DNA of 64,000 nucleotides from Leclercia sp. LSNIH1 (GCF_002902985.1 NZ_CP026167.1:1178001-1242000); one strand, 5' to 3'. Shown: positions 26,406 to 40,470, numbered from the stretch's first letter. The notes: a model not told the origin generated them from the sequence alone. Numbers and translations: made by a program.

Positions 26406-27194
26406 ATGGCTGATAACGGTGTAGATGCCGTCATGCGCGAGCGCGTGCGGCAGCAACTTAACGAGATAGAGCAACGGTTCAATGTGTCCGTGCTGTACGC
26501 CTGTGAGTCGGGCAGCCGGGGCTGGGGCTTTGCGTCGCCGGACAGCGATTATGACGTGCGCTTCCTGTATGTGCATAAACCTGACTGGTATTTGCGCGTC
26601 GAACCGCAGCGGGATGTGATCGAGCTGCCCATAGACGACGAACTGGACATAAGCGGCTGGGAGTGGCGCAAGGCGCTGGGTTTGCTGAAAGCGGCCAACC
26701 CCACGCTTATCGAGTGGCTGGATTCGCCGGTGGTCTATCAGCAGAGCGATACGGTAATCACGGAGCTGCGCGCGCAGGTACCCGCCTGGTTTTCACCCGT
26801 GCGTGCGCGCTGGCACTACTACTCTATGGCGCGTAAAAACTTCCGCGGTTATTTACAGGGCGAAGAGGTGCGGCTGAAGAAGTACTTTTACGTCCTGCGT
26901 CCGCTGCTGGCAGTGCGGTGGGTGGAGGCCGGAAAAGGGATGCCGCCGATGCGTTTTGCTGAACTGCTGGCGGGAAGCGAGCTTGATGCGCCATTACGTC
27001 AGGAAATCGATGCCCTGCTGGCAATAAAACAGCGTGCCGGGGAAGCGCAATATGGTCCCAGACGCCCTTTGCTGCACGCTTTCATCACCCAGGAGCTGGC
27101 GCGGGGCGAAAACCCGCCCACGCTGCCGGACAGCCGTCATGGCAAGGTAGCCTCGCTGGATGCGCTGCTGATGAGAACGGTGCTGGCAGGATAA
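26406..27194 (+). CDS. rlaP: DNA polymerase beta-type nucleotidyltransferase, RlaP-like
   Basis: The 262-residue protein has a clear nucleotidyltransferase signature near the N-terminus: GSRGWGF at 36-42, then DSDYDV at 46-51, giving the paired Asp48/Asp50 metal ligands. A helical domain follows (KKYFYVLRPLLAVRWVEAG). This fits the PF10127 (RlaP) family, which recurs beside RNA-repair ligases, and I take the name from that association. Its reaction is not established; adding nucleotides to damaged RNA ends is a reasonable inference. It starts five bases after rtcB and is surely co-transcribed with it. A bidirectional terminator follows. Confidence 0.75.
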   Translation: MADNGVDAVMRERVRQQLNEIEQRFNVSVLYACESGSRGWGFASPDSDYDVRFLYVHKPDWYLRVEPQRDVIELPIDDELDISGWEWRKALGLLKAANPTLIEWLDSPVVYQQSDTVITELRAQVPAWFSPVRARWHYYSMARKNFRGYLQGEEVRLKKYFYVLRPLLAVRWVEAGKGMPPMRFAELLAGSELDAPLRQEIDALLAIKQRAGEAQYGPRRPLLHAFITQELARGENPPTLPDSRHGKVASLDALLMRTVLAG

Positions 27195-27195
27195 A

Positions 27196-27226
27196 AAAAG
27201 GGCCCGGTTGTCCGGGCCCTTTTTTG
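27196..27226. terminator. bidirectional terminator between rlaP and lysC
   Basis: GGGCCCGG, loop TTGT, CCGGGCCC is flanked by an A-run and a T-run, so it can terminate both convergent transcripts. It ends exactly at the lysC stop. Confidence 0.92.
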
Positions 27227-28576
27227 TTATTCAAACAAGTTATGATGCAGTTTCTGCACGACCTGCTCGGCTTCATGGCCTGGTACCAAGAAGCAGAGGT
27301 TGTAGCTGGATGCGCCATAGCAAATCATGCGGATGTTAAACGGATCCAGCACGCCAAACACCTCTTTGCCCACGCCGCTGGCGCGGGACAGCTCGTTACC
27401 GATGATCGCCACCAGGGCGAGATCTTCTTCCACCTCGACGCGGCACAGCTCAGAGAGCTCCATCAGCAGAGATTGCGTCAGTAGGGTATCGCCGGTGGAG
27501 GTTGAGCCGGTGGTGTCCAGCGTCAGGGCGATGTTCACCTCTGAGGTGGTGACCAGATCAACCGAGATGCTGTGGCGCGCCAGAATGCTGAATACCTCGG
27601 CCAGGAAGCCGCGGGAGTGCAGCATGCTCAGGCTGTGCAGGGTCAGCAGGGTCTGCTTGCGACGCAGGGCGATGGCGCGGAACAGCGGTGGGTTTTCGGT
27701 GGTGTTGCACACCATGGTGCCGCCCGCTTTTGGATCCTTGCTGGAGCCGACGAACACAGGAATGTCGCTGCGCACTGCCGGCAGTAATGTCGCCGGGTGC
27801 AGCACTTTCGCGCCGAAGGTCGCCATCTCGGCGGCCTCTTCAAAGGCGATCTCGTCAATACGTTTTGCCGCCGGCACCACGCGCGGGTCGGTGGTGTAAA
27901 TACCCGGCACGTCCGTCCAGATATCCACGCGGGAGGCGCGCAGCGCCTCGCCCAGCAGGGCTGCGGTGTAGTCGCTGCCGCCACGGCCCAGCGTGGTGGT
28001 GCGGCCTTTGGCTTCGCTACCGATAAAGCCCTGGGTGATGACAATCCCTTCCGCCAGACGCGGCGCCAGCTGTTGGGTGGTCAGCTCGGCAATGGCCTCA
28101 ATATCCGGCTCGGCACGACCGAAACGGTCGCTGGTGCGCAGCACTTTACGCACGTCAAACCACTGCGACTGAACGTTACGCTCGCGCAGCACTTCGACAA
28201 ACAGCAGGGTCGACATCAGCTCACCGTGGCTGACCAGCTCGTCGGTCAGGGCGGTGGAGGTGGCCAGAGAGGCGGCTTCGGCCAGGGTGATGATATTTTC
28301 CAGCAGGCGCTCAATCTCTTCGCTGATGACGCTCGGATCGCGCAGACGGCTAAGGATATCGAACTGAATTTTGTGCAGCGCTTCCAGCTTCGCCTGGCGC
28401 TCGCTCGCTTCCAGCCCTTCTGCCAGGGCTACCAGCATATTAGTGACGCCCGCCGAAGCGGACAACACCACCAGCCGGGTATTCGGATCGGCCAGCACCA
28501 CATCGGCGCTGCGGTTCATGGCATCAAAATCGGCCACGCTGGTACCGCCAAACTTGGCGACAACAAAACTCGTCAT
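27227..28576 (-). CDS. lysC: lysine-sensitive aspartokinase III
   Basis: The 449 residues equal the E. coli length. The N-terminal kinase domain begins VVAKFGGTSVADF and contains GRGGSDYTAALLGEAL at about 197-212. Two ACT domains follow (about 310-449, with VDLVTTSEVNIALTLD and VALVAIIGNELS) and bind lysine for feedback inhibition. It catalyses the first step of the aspartate family pathway. Its leader is short: a good promoter lies only about 85 bases upstream, and the lysine riboswitch known in front of E. coli lysC is not present. Confidence 0.97.
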   Translation of the reverse strand: MTSFVVAKFGGTSVADFDAMNRSADVVLADPNTRLVVLSASAGVTNMLVALAEGLEASERQAKLEALHKIQFDILSRLRDPSVISEEIERLLENIITLAEAASLATSTALTDELVSHGELMSTLLFVEVLRERNVQSQWFDVRKVLRTSDRFGRAEPDIEAIAELTTQQLAPRLAEGIVITQGFIGSEAKGRTTTLGRGGSDYTAALLGEALRASRVDIWTDVPGIYTTDPRVVPAAKRIDEIAFEEAAEMATFGAKVLHPATLLPAVRSDIPVFVGSSKDPKAGGTMVCNTTENPPLFRAIALRRKQTLLTLHSLSMLHSRGFLAEVFSILARHSISVDLVTTSEVNIALTLDTTGSTSTGDTLLTQSLLMELSELCRVEVEEDLALVAIIGNELSRASGVGKEVFGVLDPFNIRMICYGASSYNLCFLVPGHEAEQVVQKLHHNLFE

Positions 28577-28662
28577 AACAACCTCGTGTCAGGGAAGGAA
28601 AAAAGCGACCATGGCACAAGGACAAAATAGTTTTATCGGTGCAGGCGCAAATACCGTGTGTA

Positions 28663-28691
28663 TAAATAAAATGTGCAGGGGATCCTGTCAA
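28663..28691 (-). promoter_or_regulatory. candidate lysC promoter, no lysine riboswitch in the leader
   Basis: On the minus strand TTGACA (28691-28686) and TATTTA (28668-28663) are 17 bases apart. Transcription would start near 28656, leaving a leader of about 80 bases. The whole 304-base lysC-pgi gap (28577-28880) was read on the minus strand for L-box landmarks (the GGAGGAGCC and GCCGAAG blocks) and none were found. The last 45 bases still resemble the E. coli leader end (CCTTGTGCCATGG, CCTGACACGAGGT). Confidence 0.6.
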
Positions 28692-28880
28692 CGCTGGGAT
28701 TATGCGGATTTTTCATGCTGCATTCCATATGAGAAACAGGACTTATAACAGCTATACTTTTGGAGCTTTTGCACTGCACTTGATGCAAGCCAGGCCAATG
28801 GCATAAAAACCATCACAATTTTTAGCGGCAGAGGCTACAATCGACCGAGGTCACAATTCTCAATTCAGAAGAGTATTGCT

Positions 28881-30530
28881 ATGAAAAATATCAACCCAAC
28901 GCAGACTGCAGCCTGGCAGGCATTACAGAAACACTTTGATGAGATGAAAGACGTTACTATCGCGGAGCTGTTCGCGAAAGACGGCGATCGTTTCAATAAG
29001 TTCTCCGCGACGTTTGACGATCAGATGCTGGTCGATTTTTCCAAAAACCGCATCACTGAAGAGACGCTGGCAAAACTGCAGGATCTGGCGAAAGAGACCG
29101 ATCTGAGCGGTGCCATCAAGTCCATGTTCTCTGGCGAGAAGATCAACCGTACTGAAGATCGCGCCGTACTGCATGTTGCACTGCGTAACCGTAGCAATAC
29201 TCCAATCATCGTTGACGGCAAAGATGTGATGCCTGAAGTGAACGCCGTGCTGGAAAAGATGAAAACCTTCTCGGAAGCAATCATCTCAGGTCAGTGGAAA
29301 GGCTACACCGGCAAACCGATCACCGATGTGGTGAATATTGGTATCGGCGGCTCCGACCTTGGCCCATTCATGGTGACCGAAGCGCTGCGTCCGTACAAAA
29401 ACCACCTCAACATGCACTTTGTCTCTAACGTCGATGGCACTCACATCGCCGAAGTGCTGAAAAAAGTGAACCCGGAAAGCACCCTGTTCCTGGTGGCGTC
29501 CAAAACCTTCACCACCCAGGAAACCATGACCAACGCCCACAGCGCGCGCGACTGGTTCCTGAAAACTGCCGGTGACGAGCAGCACGTGGCGAAACACTTC
29601 GCGGCGCTCTCCACCAACGCTAAAGCGGTCGGCGAGTTCGGCATCGACACTGCCAACATGTTCGAGTTCTGGGACTGGGTTGGCGGTCGTTACTCCCTGT
29701 GGTCCGCGATCGGTCTGTCTATCATACTCTCCGTGGGCTACGACAACTTTGTTGAGCTGCTCTCCGGCGCGCATGCGATGGATAAACATTTCTCTACCAC
29801 GCCGGCAGAGAAAAACCTGCCGGTACTGCTGGCGCTGATCGGTATCTGGTACAACAACTTCTTTGGTGCAGAAACCGAAGCGATCCTGCCGTACGACCAG
29901 TACATGCACCGTTTCGCAGCCTACTTCCAGCAGGGCAACATGGAATCCAACGGTAAATACGTTGACCGTAACGGCAACGCCGTGGATTACCAGACCGGCC
30001 CAATCATCTGGGGTGAGCCAGGCACCAACGGCCAGCACGCGTTCTACCAGCTGATCCACCAGGGCACCAAAATGGTACCGTGCGATTTCATCGCCCCGGC
30101 TATCACTCATAACCCGCTGTCTGACCACCATCCGAAGCTGCTGTCGAACTTCTTCGCGCAGACCGAAGCGCTGGCGTTCGGTAAAGCGCGTGACGTGGTT
30201 GAGCAGGAGTATCGCGATCAGGGTAAAGATCCGGCGACCCTGGATCACGTGGTGCCGTTCAAAGTGTTCGAAGGCAATCGTCCAACTAACTCCATCCTGC
30301 TGCGTGAGATCACCCCGTTCAGCCTGGGCGCGCTGATTGCCTTGTATGAGCACAAAATCTTCACCCAGGGCGCGATCCTGAACATCTTCACCTTTGACCA
30401 GTGGGGCGTTGAGCTGGGCAAACAGCTGGCTAACCGCATCCTGCCTGAGCTGGGTGATAACCAGGATATTAGCAGCCACGACAGCTCCACCAACGGCCTG
30501 ATTAACCGTTATAAAGCCTGGCGCGCATAA
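28881..30530 (+). CDS. pgi: glucose-6-phosphate isomerase
   Basis: The 549 residues equal the E. coli length and the sequence is highly conserved. The sugar isomerase motifs [24 protein letters not shown] and [15 protein letters not shown] are present, as is the C-terminal [13 protein letters not shown] with the active-site lysine. The enzyme interconverts glucose 6-phosphate and fructose 6-phosphate at the entry of glycolysis. The ATG follows AGAAGAG. A possible -10 TACAAT lies at 28836-28841. It is divergent from lysC. The E. coli downstream genes yjbEFGH are missing here. Confidence 0.98.
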   Translation: MKNINPTQTAAWQALQKHFDEMKDVTIAELFAKDGDRFNKFSATFDDQMLVDFSKNRITEETLAKLQDLAKETDLSGAIKSMFSGEKINRTEDRAVLHVALRNRSNTPIIVDGKDVMPEVNAVLEKMKTFSEAIISGQWKGYTGKPITDVVNIGIGGSDLGPFMVTEALRPYKNHLNMHFVSNVDGTHIAEVLKKVNPESTLFLVASKTFTTQETMTNAHSARDWFLKTAGDEQHVAKHFAALSTNAKAVGEFGIDTANMFEFWDWVGGRYSLWSAIGLSIILSVGYDNFVELLSGAHAMDKHFSTTPAEKNLPVLLALIGIWYNNFFGAETEAILPYDQYMHRFAAYFQQGNMESNGKYVDRNGNAVDYQTGPIIWGEPGTNGQHAFYQLIHQGTKMVPCDFIAPAITHNPLSDHHPKLLSNFFAQTEALAFGKARDVVEQEYRDQGKDPATLDHVVPFKVFEGNRPTNSILLREITPFSLGALIALYEHKIFTQGAILNIFTFDQWGVELGKQLANRILPELGDNQDISSHDSSTNGLINRYKAWRA

Positions 30531-30548
30531 TTCTGCTGCGGTCTGTCT

Positions 30549-30619
30549 GCCCGGTGGCGCTACGCTTACCGGGCCTACAAAACCCCCGTAGGCCGGGCAA
30601 ACGGAGTGCCGCCCGGCAG
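30549..30619. repeat. BIME (two facing REP units) between pgi and psiE
   Basis: CCCGGTGGCGCTACGCTTAC and the inverted GTAGGCCGGGCAAACGGAGT unit form a pair after pgi. Confidence 0.85.
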
Positions 30620-30706
30620 ATCTGCACAAAATATAAACAAAAAATATAGATCCCCGTCACATTTTTGCGTTATACAGGAATCTCGTCCCGGAGAATGAGG
30701 TGCTGT

Positions 30707-31117
30707 ATGACATCCCTGACTCGCCCGCGTGTTGAGTTTATCTCAACCATTCTGCAGACCGTGCTGAACCTGGGTCTGCTGAGCCTTGGCCTGATCCTGG
30801 TCGTCTTCCTCGGTAAAGAGACGGTGCATCTGGCTGATGTGCTTTTCGCCCCTGAGCAAACCAGCAAATACGAGCTGGTTGAAGGGCTGGTGGTTTACTT
30901 TCTCTACTTCGAATTTATCGCCCTGATCGTCAAGTACTTTCAGTCTAGCTTTCACTTCCCGCTGCGCTACTTTGTCTACATTGGTATCACCGCGATTGTG
31001 CGACTGATCATCGTCGATCATAAATCGCCCCTCGACGTGCTGCTCTACTCGGCGGCTATCCTGCTGCTGGTGGTTACCCTCTGGCTGTGCAACTCGAAGC
31101 GACTGAAACGGGAATAA
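30707..31117 (+). CDS. psiE: phosphate-starvation-inducible protein PsiE
   Basis: The start [15 protein letters not shown] at 30707 follows a TGAGG ribosome site and gives 136 residues, the E. coli length. The longer frame from 30665 is not supported. The protein has four hydrophobic segments (about 14-36, 56-76, 84-101 and 109-128) and is an inner-membrane protein of unknown function. E. coli psiE responds to PhoB and cAMP-CRP. A degenerate Pho-box-like stretch begins at CCGTCAC (30654), but I do not rely on it. The malEFG terminator overlaps its 3' end. Confidence 0.94.
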   Translation: MTSLTRPRVEFISTILQTVLNLGLLSLGLILVVFLGKETVHLADVLFAPEQTSKYELVEGLVVYFLYFEFIALIVKYFQSSFHFPLRYFVYIGITAIVRLIIVDHKSPLDVLLYSAAILLLVVTLWLCNSKRLKRE

Positions 31118-31142
31118 AAAAAGGGCGGCCCGAGGGCCGCCG
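31115..31142 (-). terminator. malEFG operon terminator
   Basis: On the minus strand GGCGGCCC, loop TC, GGGCCGCC is followed by seven T. It lies 70 bases past the malG stop and its T-run reaches into the end of psiE. Confidence 0.88.
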
Positions 31143-31211
31143 AAAACAGTCACAAGTTTGGATCAAGACATCAAGGCAAAGTTGAGGGTTGCAGTGGAAT
31201 AACAATGAAAC
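31117..31211 (-). ncRNA. malG 3' UTR, possible MalH-like small RNA
   Basis: The 95 bases from the malG stop to the terminator have no frame of note and end in a strong hairpin with seven T, the 3' shape of Hfq-bound RNAs. In E. coli a small RNA called MalH is released from the malG 3' UTR and tunes maltoporin and other targets. The same layout here makes a counterpart plausible. The processing site cannot be seen from sequence. Confidence 0.4.
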
Positions 31212-32102
31212 TTAACCTTTCACGCCTCCCGCGGTCAGGCCGTTCACCAGCCAGCGCTGGGCCAGCAGGAAGACGACGGTGATCGGGATAGCGGAGAGGA
31301 CAGCGGCTGCGGCAAAGTCGCCCCACAGATAGTTTTGCGGGTTGAGGTATTGCTGCATCCCTACCGCCAGGGTGTAGCTGTTCACATCACGCAGCAGCAG
31401 TGAGGCGACCGGCACTTCGGTGATGGCGGCGATAAACGACAGAATAAAGACCACCGCCAGAATCGGCACGGAGAGTGGCAGCAGCACCAGACGGAACGCC
31501 TGCCACGGGGTGGCGCCATCCAGCGACGCGGCCTCTTCCAGCGAGTTGTCGATGGTTTCGAAATAGCCTTTGATGGTCCAGACGTGCAGCGCGATCCCGC
31601 CGAGGTAGGCGAAAATCACCCCACCGTGGGTGTTCAGACCGATAAACGGCACATACTGGCCGAGGCGGTCAAACAAGGCGTACAGCGCCACCAGGGACAG
31701 GACCGCCGGGAACATCTGGAAAATCAGCATCCCTTTCAGCAGCGTCGCTTTCCCTTTGAAGCGCATACGGGCAAAGGCGTAGGCGCAGGTGGTGGAGAGC
31801 GTCACGATACCGATCGCGGTGATGGTGGCGACTTTCACCGAGTTCCACAGCCACAGCAGCACCGGGAACGGCGGCGGGGTGACGCGGCCATCAGCATGTT
31901 CCACGCTGAAGCCCAACGCTAACTTCCAGTGCTCCCAGGAGATTTGCTCCGGGATCAGGCTACCGGTGGCGAAGTTACCCGAACGCAGGGAGATGGCGAT
32001 AACCATCAGCAGCGGGAACATGATTGCCGCGATAAAAATCAGCAGACCCAGGTGGGTGATCAGTAAACGTAATTTCTGCGATTTGGGTTGGACCATAGCC
32101 AT
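31212..32102 (-). CDS. malG: maltose/maltodextrin ABC transporter permease MalG
   Basis: The 296 residues equal the E. coli length, with six membrane segments. The EAA loop that docks onto MalK reads [15 protein letters not shown]. The C-terminal tail ends [11 protein letters not shown], the segment that enters the MalE binding site. It is the last gene of malEFG, 14 bases after malF, and forms the MalFGK2 complex in the inner membrane. Confidence 0.97.
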   Translation of the reverse strand: MAMVQPKSQKLRLLITHLGLLIFIAAIMFPLLMVIAISLRSGNFATGSLIPEQISWEHWKLALGFSVEHADGRVTPPPFPVLLWLWNSVKVATITAIGIVTLSTTCAYAFARMRFKGKATLLKGMLIFQMFPAVLSLVALYALFDRLGQYVPFIGLNTHGGVIFAYLGGIALHVWTIKGYFETIDNSLEEAASLDGATPWQAFRLVLLPLSVPILAVVFILSFIAAITEVPVASLLLRDVNSYTLAVGMQQYLNPQNYLWGDFAAAAVLSAIPITVVFLLAQRWLVNGLTAGGVKG

Positions 32103-32116
32103 TTTCAGTACCCTCC

Positions 32117-33661
32117 TTAGTCAAACTTCATGCGGGTTGCTTTCAGGTTCACGATTGCCAGCGCGCCCACCAGCAGGAAGATCAGGGTGGCAATCGCTGC
32201 CGCCAGACCGAAGTCCTGACCACCGCCGCCTTCGAAGGCGATGCGGTAGGTGTAGCTCACGAGCAGGTCGGTATAACCGGCTGGCGTAGTGGTGCCGAGA
32301 CGGTCCGGGCCACCGTTGGTCAACAGCTGAATCAACACGAAGTTGTTAAAGTTAAAGGCGAAGCTGGCAATCATCAGCGGCGTCAGCGGCTTGATCAGCA
32401 GCGGGAGCGTAATCTTAAAGAAGTTCTGGAACGGGGTGGCTCCGTCCATGGCCGACGCTTCATACAGGTCATCCGGGATCGCCTTCAGCAGCCCCATGCA
32501 CAGGATCATCATGTACGGATAGCCGAGCCAGGTGTTGACGATGATGATCATGCTGCGGGCGGTAGTCGGGTCGCTGAACCACGCCGGTTTGATACCAAAC
32601 AGGCTGCTCAGCATCATGTTGATTTCACCAAAGCTCTGGTTGAACAGCCCTTTGAAAATCAGAATCGAAATGAACGACGGTACGGCGTAGGGCAGGATCA
32701 GCAGGACGCGGTAAATCGCTTTGCCTTTCAGGGCTTCCCACTGAACCAGGCAGGCCAGCACCATGCCAACGGCCACGGTCAGGATCACGGTCAGTATCGA
32801 GAAGACCACGGTCCAGACAAAGATGGCGAAGAACGGTTTCTGAATGCCTTCGTCGGTAAAGACGCGGGTAAAGTTATCCCAGCCGATGGTGACGGTATAG
32901 CCCGGGCTGAGCTTATCGTCGCCCCAGGTGCCGTCAGCATTCACGGACTGGTAGAAGCCGACGTCGTTATTCGGGCGGTACTTCACGCCGGTCTGGTTGT
33001 TGGTGAGCGTGCTGTCATCGCCCAGCGTGTACAGCGGGCGGGTGCCGGAGAACTGGCGCAGCGAGCTCATAATGACTTTGCTTTCGTCCGGCAGTTCAGC
33101 GGTAATCTGGGTCAGCGCCTGACGGTTCTGGGTGATGACGCGCAGGTTGGCGCGTTCCCCTTCCGGCAGGGCATCAGCTTCTTTCAGGGCCAGTTTCTGC
33201 TCGCCGCCAAATTTAAAGGCGTCGGAGACGTAATATTTGCCTGCGGCATCGTCGGTCAGCGCCAGCTTCCATTCGTCACCTGCGGGATAGAGACCAAAGT
33301 TAAAGGTCTTACCGGCCTGATAGGAACGATCCATCAGTACCTGCTGGGCGCGCTCCTGGGCGAGCTGGTTGGTGCTGCTGTAGTTGGTGAAAGCGATGGC
33401 GATGGTGCAAATAAGCGGGAACAGGACAAACAGCCCCATCCCGGCAACGCCTGGATAGACATAGCGCCAGGCGTAGGCTTTGCGGTTAGCAAAAATATAG
33501 AGGCCGACCGAGCTTAAAATCAGCGTCATGGCGGCAAACAGGTACTCCCCCTGGGCGTACATCAAAACAATAAGGTAACCCACCAGCAAACCCAGCAGAC
33601 CAATCACTGACCATTTCAGCGTGTCGCTTTGCCACCAGTGTTTCTTTTTAACGACATCCAT
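32117..33661 (-). CDS. malF: maltose/maltodextrin ABC transporter permease MalF
   Basis: The 514 residues equal the E. coli length. There are eight membrane segments, with the large periplasmic P2 loop between the third and fourth (about 95-275) that contacts MalE. The EAA motif is [15 protein letters not shown]. It shares the MalFGK2 transporter with MalG and MalK. It lies 117 bases after malE, a gap filled by two facing REP units. Confidence 0.97.
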   Translation of the reverse strand: MDVVKKKHWWQSDTLKWSVIGLLGLLVGYLIVLMYAQGEYLFAAMTLILSSVGLYIFANRKAYAWRYVYPGVAGMGLFVLFPLICTIAIAFTNYSSTNQLAQERAQQVLMDRSYQAGKTFNFGLYPAGDEWKLALTDDAAGKYYVSDAFKFGGEQKLALKEADALPEGERANLRVITQNRQALTQITAELPDESKVIMSSLRQFSGTRPLYTLGDDSTLTNNQTGVKYRPNNDVGFYQSVNADGTWGDDKLSPGYTVTIGWDNFTRVFTDEGIQKPFFAIFVWTVVFSILTVILTVAVGMVLACLVQWEALKGKAIYRVLLILPYAVPSFISILIFKGLFNQSFGEINMMLSSLFGIKPAWFSDPTTARSMIIIVNTWLGYPYMMILCMGLLKAIPDDLYEASAMDGATPFQNFFKITLPLLIKPLTPLMIASFAFNFNNFVLIQLLTNGGPDRLGTTTPAGYTDLLVSYTYRIAFEGGGGQDFGLAAAIATLIFLLVGALAIVNLKATRMKFD

Positions 33662-33694
33662 GGGGTTCTTCCTCTACAACTGTGAAAACTTATT

Positions 33695-33773
33695 GTCAGG
33701 TGGCGCTCCGCTTACCTGACCTACGGCTCGAACCGTAGTTGTAGGGCGGGTAAGCGAAGCGCCACCCGCCGCT
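33695..33773. repeat. BIME between malE and malF
   Basis: Two inverted REP units lie in the intercistronic space: GTCAGGTGGCGCTCCGCTTA, and the facing GGGCGGGTAAGCGAAGCGCC. The E. coli malE-malF gap has the same architecture, where the REPs protect malE mRNA and so raise MalE over MalF. Confidence 0.9.
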
Positions 33774-33778
33774 TTTAC

Positions 33779-36449
<2,671 letters not shown>

Positions 36450-36484
36450 GCAATCCCAATAATAAGCACGAAACCATCAGGTGA

Positions 36485-37828
<1,344 letters not shown>

Positions 37829-37854
37829 GTCGTAACACCTGATGTATTGACCTA

Positions 37855-37880
37855 AAAGAGGGGCGCAAGCCCCTCTCTTC
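37855..37880 (+). terminator. hairpin between lamB and malM
   Basis: AAGAGGGGCGCAAGCCCCTC followed by TCTTC lies 28 bases after lamB. The weak T-tail suggests partial termination or mRNA stabilisation ahead of malM. Confidence 0.55.
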
Positions 37881-37941
37881 ATAGGGTGCTGCGCGCTATT
37901 GCCTGGCCACCGCAGTGCTAACGCAATCTGAGGTAAACATA

Positions 37942-38904
37942 ATGAAAATGAAAAAAAGTCTCGTCGCGCTGTGCCTCTCCGCAGGTCTGCTGGCAGGAGC
38001 TCCTGCCATCACGCTTGCGAACGTCAATTTCGTCCCACAAAACACCAGCGCTGCGCCTGCGGTTCCGGCAGCCGCGCTGCAACAGCTGGTCTGGACGCCT
38101 GTCGATCAGTCCAAAACCCAGACCACCCAACTTTCTACCGGCGGCCAGACCTTAAACGTGGCGGGGATCGCCGGCCCGGTGGCGGCGTACAGTGTGCCGG
38201 CTAATATCGGCGAAATCACCCTGACGCTGACAAGCGTGGTGGAGAAACAGACCAGCGTATTTGCACCGAACGTGCTGATTCTGGATCAGAACCTGACGCC
38301 GTCTGCCTACTTCCCAAGCGAATACTTCACCTACCAGGAGCCGGGCGTAATGAGCGCCGATCGTCTGGAAGGGGTCATGCGCCTGACGCCAGCCCTGGGT
38401 CAGCAGAAACTGTACGTCCTGGTCTTTACCACCGACAAAGATCTGCAGCAAACCACCAAACTGATCGATCCGGCGAAAGCCTATGCCAAAGGCACCGGCA
38501 ACGCCGTACCGGATATTCCGGACCCGATTGCCCGTCATGTGACGGATGGCCAGCTGAAGCTGAAAGTCTCCACTAACAGCACCTCCAGCGTGCTGGTCGG
38601 TCCGCTGTTTGGCTCCTCCGGTCCTGGCCCGGTCACCGTAGGCAATACCGCGGCACCGGTCTATGCTGCGCCAGCGGTTGCACCTGCTGCGGCTCCGGCT
38701 GCCGCGCCAGTCGTTGCCCCGGCCCCGGCGAAGAAGAGCGAGCCGGTACTGACCGATACCGAAGCCTACTTTAATCAGTCCATTAAGCAGGCAGTCGCAA
38801 AAGGTGATGTCGATAAAGCGCTGAAACTGCTGGATGAAGCAGAGCGTTTAGGCTCGACCACTGCCCGTTCCACCTTTATCAGCAGTGTAAAAGGCAAGGG
38901 GTGA
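37942..38904 (+). CDS. malM: maltose operon periplasmic protein MalM
   Basis: The start MKMKKSLVALCLSAGLLAG follows TGAGG and gives 320 residues against 306 in E. coli. The signal peptide is cut at about residue 26 (TLA/NVN). The N-terminal domain (about 27-215) is conserved. A proline-alanine linker (VAPAAAPAAAPVVAPAPAKK), longer than the E. coli one, joins it to a helical C-terminal domain (DTEAYFNQSIKQAVAKGDVD). The periplasmic function is not established. It is the last gene of malK-lamB-malM, and a strong terminator follows. Confidence 0.95.
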   Translation: MKMKKSLVALCLSAGLLAGAPAITLANVNFVPQNTSAAPAVPAAALQQLVWTPVDQSKTQTTQLSTGGQTLNVAGIAGPVAAYSVPANIGEITLTLTSVVEKQTSVFAPNVLILDQNLTPSAYFPSEYFTYQEPGVMSADRLEGVMRLTPALGQQKLYVLVFTTDKDLQQTTKLIDPAKAYAKGTGNAVPDIPDPIARHVTDGQLKLKVSTNSTSSVLVGPLFGSSGPGPVTVGNTAAPVYAAPAVAPAAAPAAAPVVAPAPAKKSEPVLTDTEAYFNQSIKQAVAKGDVDKALKLLDEAERLGSTTARSTFISSVKGKG

Positions 38905-38940
38905 CCGTCTCCCCACAATGCTGATTTTGTCAGTAGTTTG

Positions 38941-38968
38941 GTGCGCCCCTATGGGCGCACTTTTTTTT
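38941..38968 (+). terminator. malK-lamB-malM terminator
   Basis: GTGCGCCC, loop CTAT, GGGCGCAC is followed by eight T, 36 bases after malM. Confidence 0.93.
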
Positions 38969-39086
38969 GTGATTTACACCGCTGTTGCATCTCTGTTGCG
39001 ATAATGTTCGCTAACTCACGTTTGCCCGCCCCCATTAGGCGTTTCTGCGATACAATAGCTTTACGTTATGTATTGGAGAGACTGGC

Positions 39087-39584
39087 ATGTCACACCCCGC
39101 GCTTTTGCTCCTGCGTGCGCTGCGTTATTTTGACGAAATCCCTGCGCTGGAACCGGAGCAGCTCGACTGGCTGCTGCTGGAAGATTCCATGACTAAACGT
39201 TTTGAGCAGCAGGGCAAGAACGTCACCGTTACCCTCATTCAGGAGGGATTCGTCACGCCTGACGCGGTGGTGGATGAGCTGCCATTATTGCCGAAAGAGG
39301 CGCGCTACTGGCTGCGGGAGATCCTGCTCTGTGCCGACGGCGAGCCGTGGCTGGCCGGGCGCACGGTGGTGCCAGAATCCACTCTTACCGGGCCGGAGAT
39401 GGCGCTGCAGCAGATGGGCAAAACCCCGCTGGGACGCTATCTGTTCACCTCCTCCGAGCTGACCCGCGATTTTATTGAAATTGGACGCGATGCCGGATTA
39501 TGGGGACGCCGTTCCCGCTTGCGCTTAAGTGGTAAACCCTTAATGCTGACCGAGCTGTTTTTACCGGCGTCACCGTTGTACTAA
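39087..39584 (+). CDS. ubiC: chorismate pyruvate-lyase
   Basis: The 165 residues equal the E. coli length. Conserved active-site segments are [11 protein letters not shown], the [19 protein letters not shown] stretch (Arg and ligand contacts) and GLWGRRSRL near the end. The enzyme converts chorismate to 4-hydroxybenzoate and pyruvate, the first step of ubiquinone synthesis. It is followed 12 bases later by ubiA, which uses its product. Confidence 0.97.
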   Translation: MSHPALLLLRALRYFDEIPALEPEQLDWLLLEDSMTKRFEQQGKNVTVTLIQEGFVTPDAVVDELPLLPKEARYWLREILLCADGEPWLAGRTVVPESTLTGPEMALQQMGKTPLGRYLFTSSELTRDFIEIGRDAGLWGRRSRLRLSGKPLMLTELFLPASPLY

Positions 39585-39596
39585 GAGGAAGAGAAA

Positions 39597-40466
39597 ATGG
39601 AGTGGAGTCTGACGCAGAACAAGCTGCTGGCGTACCACCGCCTGATGCGAACGGATAAGCCGATCGGTGCGCTACTGCTGCTGTGGCCGACCCTGTGGGC
39701 GCTGTGGGTAGCAACCCCCGGGCTGCCGCCGCTGTGGATCCTGGCGGTATTTGTGGCGGGTGTCTGGTTGATGCGAGCCGCGGGCTGTGTGGTTAACGAT
39801 TATGCCGATCGCAAATTTGACGGCCACGTGAAACGCACCGCGAATCGTCCGCTGCCGAGCGGTGATGTCACGGAGAAAGAGGCGCGGACGCTGTTTGTGG
39901 TGCTGGTCCTGCTCTCCTTCCTGCTGGTGCTGACCCTCAACACCATGACCATCCTGCTCTCCGTGGCAGCGCTGGCCCTGGCCTGGGTCTACCCGTTTAT
40001 GAAGCGCTATACCCATCTGCCCCAGGTGGTGCTGGGCGCCGCCTTTGGCTGGTCGATCCCCATGGCCTTTGCCGCCGTCAGCGAAAGTGTGCCGCTGAGC
40101 TGCTGGCTGATGTTCCTGGCCAATATCCTCTGGGCGGTGGCCTACGATACCCAGTACGCGATGGTTGACCGCGACGATGATCTGAAGATTGGCATTAAAT
40201 CGACGGCCATTCTGTTTGGTCGTCAGGACAAGCTGATCATTGGGATTTTGCAGGTCGCGGTGTTGGCACTGATGATGGCAATTGGTTACCTGAACCAGCT
40301 GAACGGGGCATTTTACGGGGCGGTTGCGGCGGCGGGTGTGCTCTTTATCTACCAGCAAAAGCTCATTGCCAACCGCGAACGCGAGGCCTGTTTTAAAGCC
40401 TTTCTCAATAACAACTATGTCGGGCTGGTATTGTTCCTCGGCCTGGCGGTGAGTTACTGGGCATAA
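39597..40466 (+). CDS. ubiA: 4-hydroxybenzoate polyprenyltransferase
   Basis: At 289 residues it is one less than in E. coli. It is an integral membrane prenyltransferase with the two aspartate-rich motifs [15 protein letters not shown] (about 67-81) and [17 protein letters not shown] (about 183-199). It attaches the octaprenyl chain to 4-hydroxybenzoate. The operon is ubiCA, with AGAGGAAGAG before the ATG. Confidence 0.97.
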   Translation: MEWSLTQNKLLAYHRLMRTDKPIGALLLLWPTLWALWVATPGLPPLWILAVFVAGVWLMRAAGCVVNDYADRKFDGHVKRTANRPLPSGDVTEKEARTLFVVLVLLSFLLVLTLNTMTILLSVAALALAWVYPFMKRYTHLPQVVLGAAFGWSIPMAFAAVSESVPLSCWLMFLANILWAVAYDTQYAMVDRDDDLKIGIKSTAILFGRQDKLIIGILQVAVLALMMAIGYLNQLNGAFYGAVAAAGVLFIYQQKLIANREREACFKAFLNNNYVGLVLFLGLAVSYWA

Positions 40467-40470
40467 AAAA

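Noticed and set aside
29286..30629. 447-codon minus-strand frame over pgi, and a 389-codon one over rtcB (25198-26367)
   Set aside because: Both lie fully opposite highly conserved genes, and their translations show no domain pattern.
30640..30680. Pho box before psiE
   Set aside because: CCGTCACATTTTTGCGTTA only loosely fits the PhoB repeat. It is mentioned under psiE but is too weak to list as a site.
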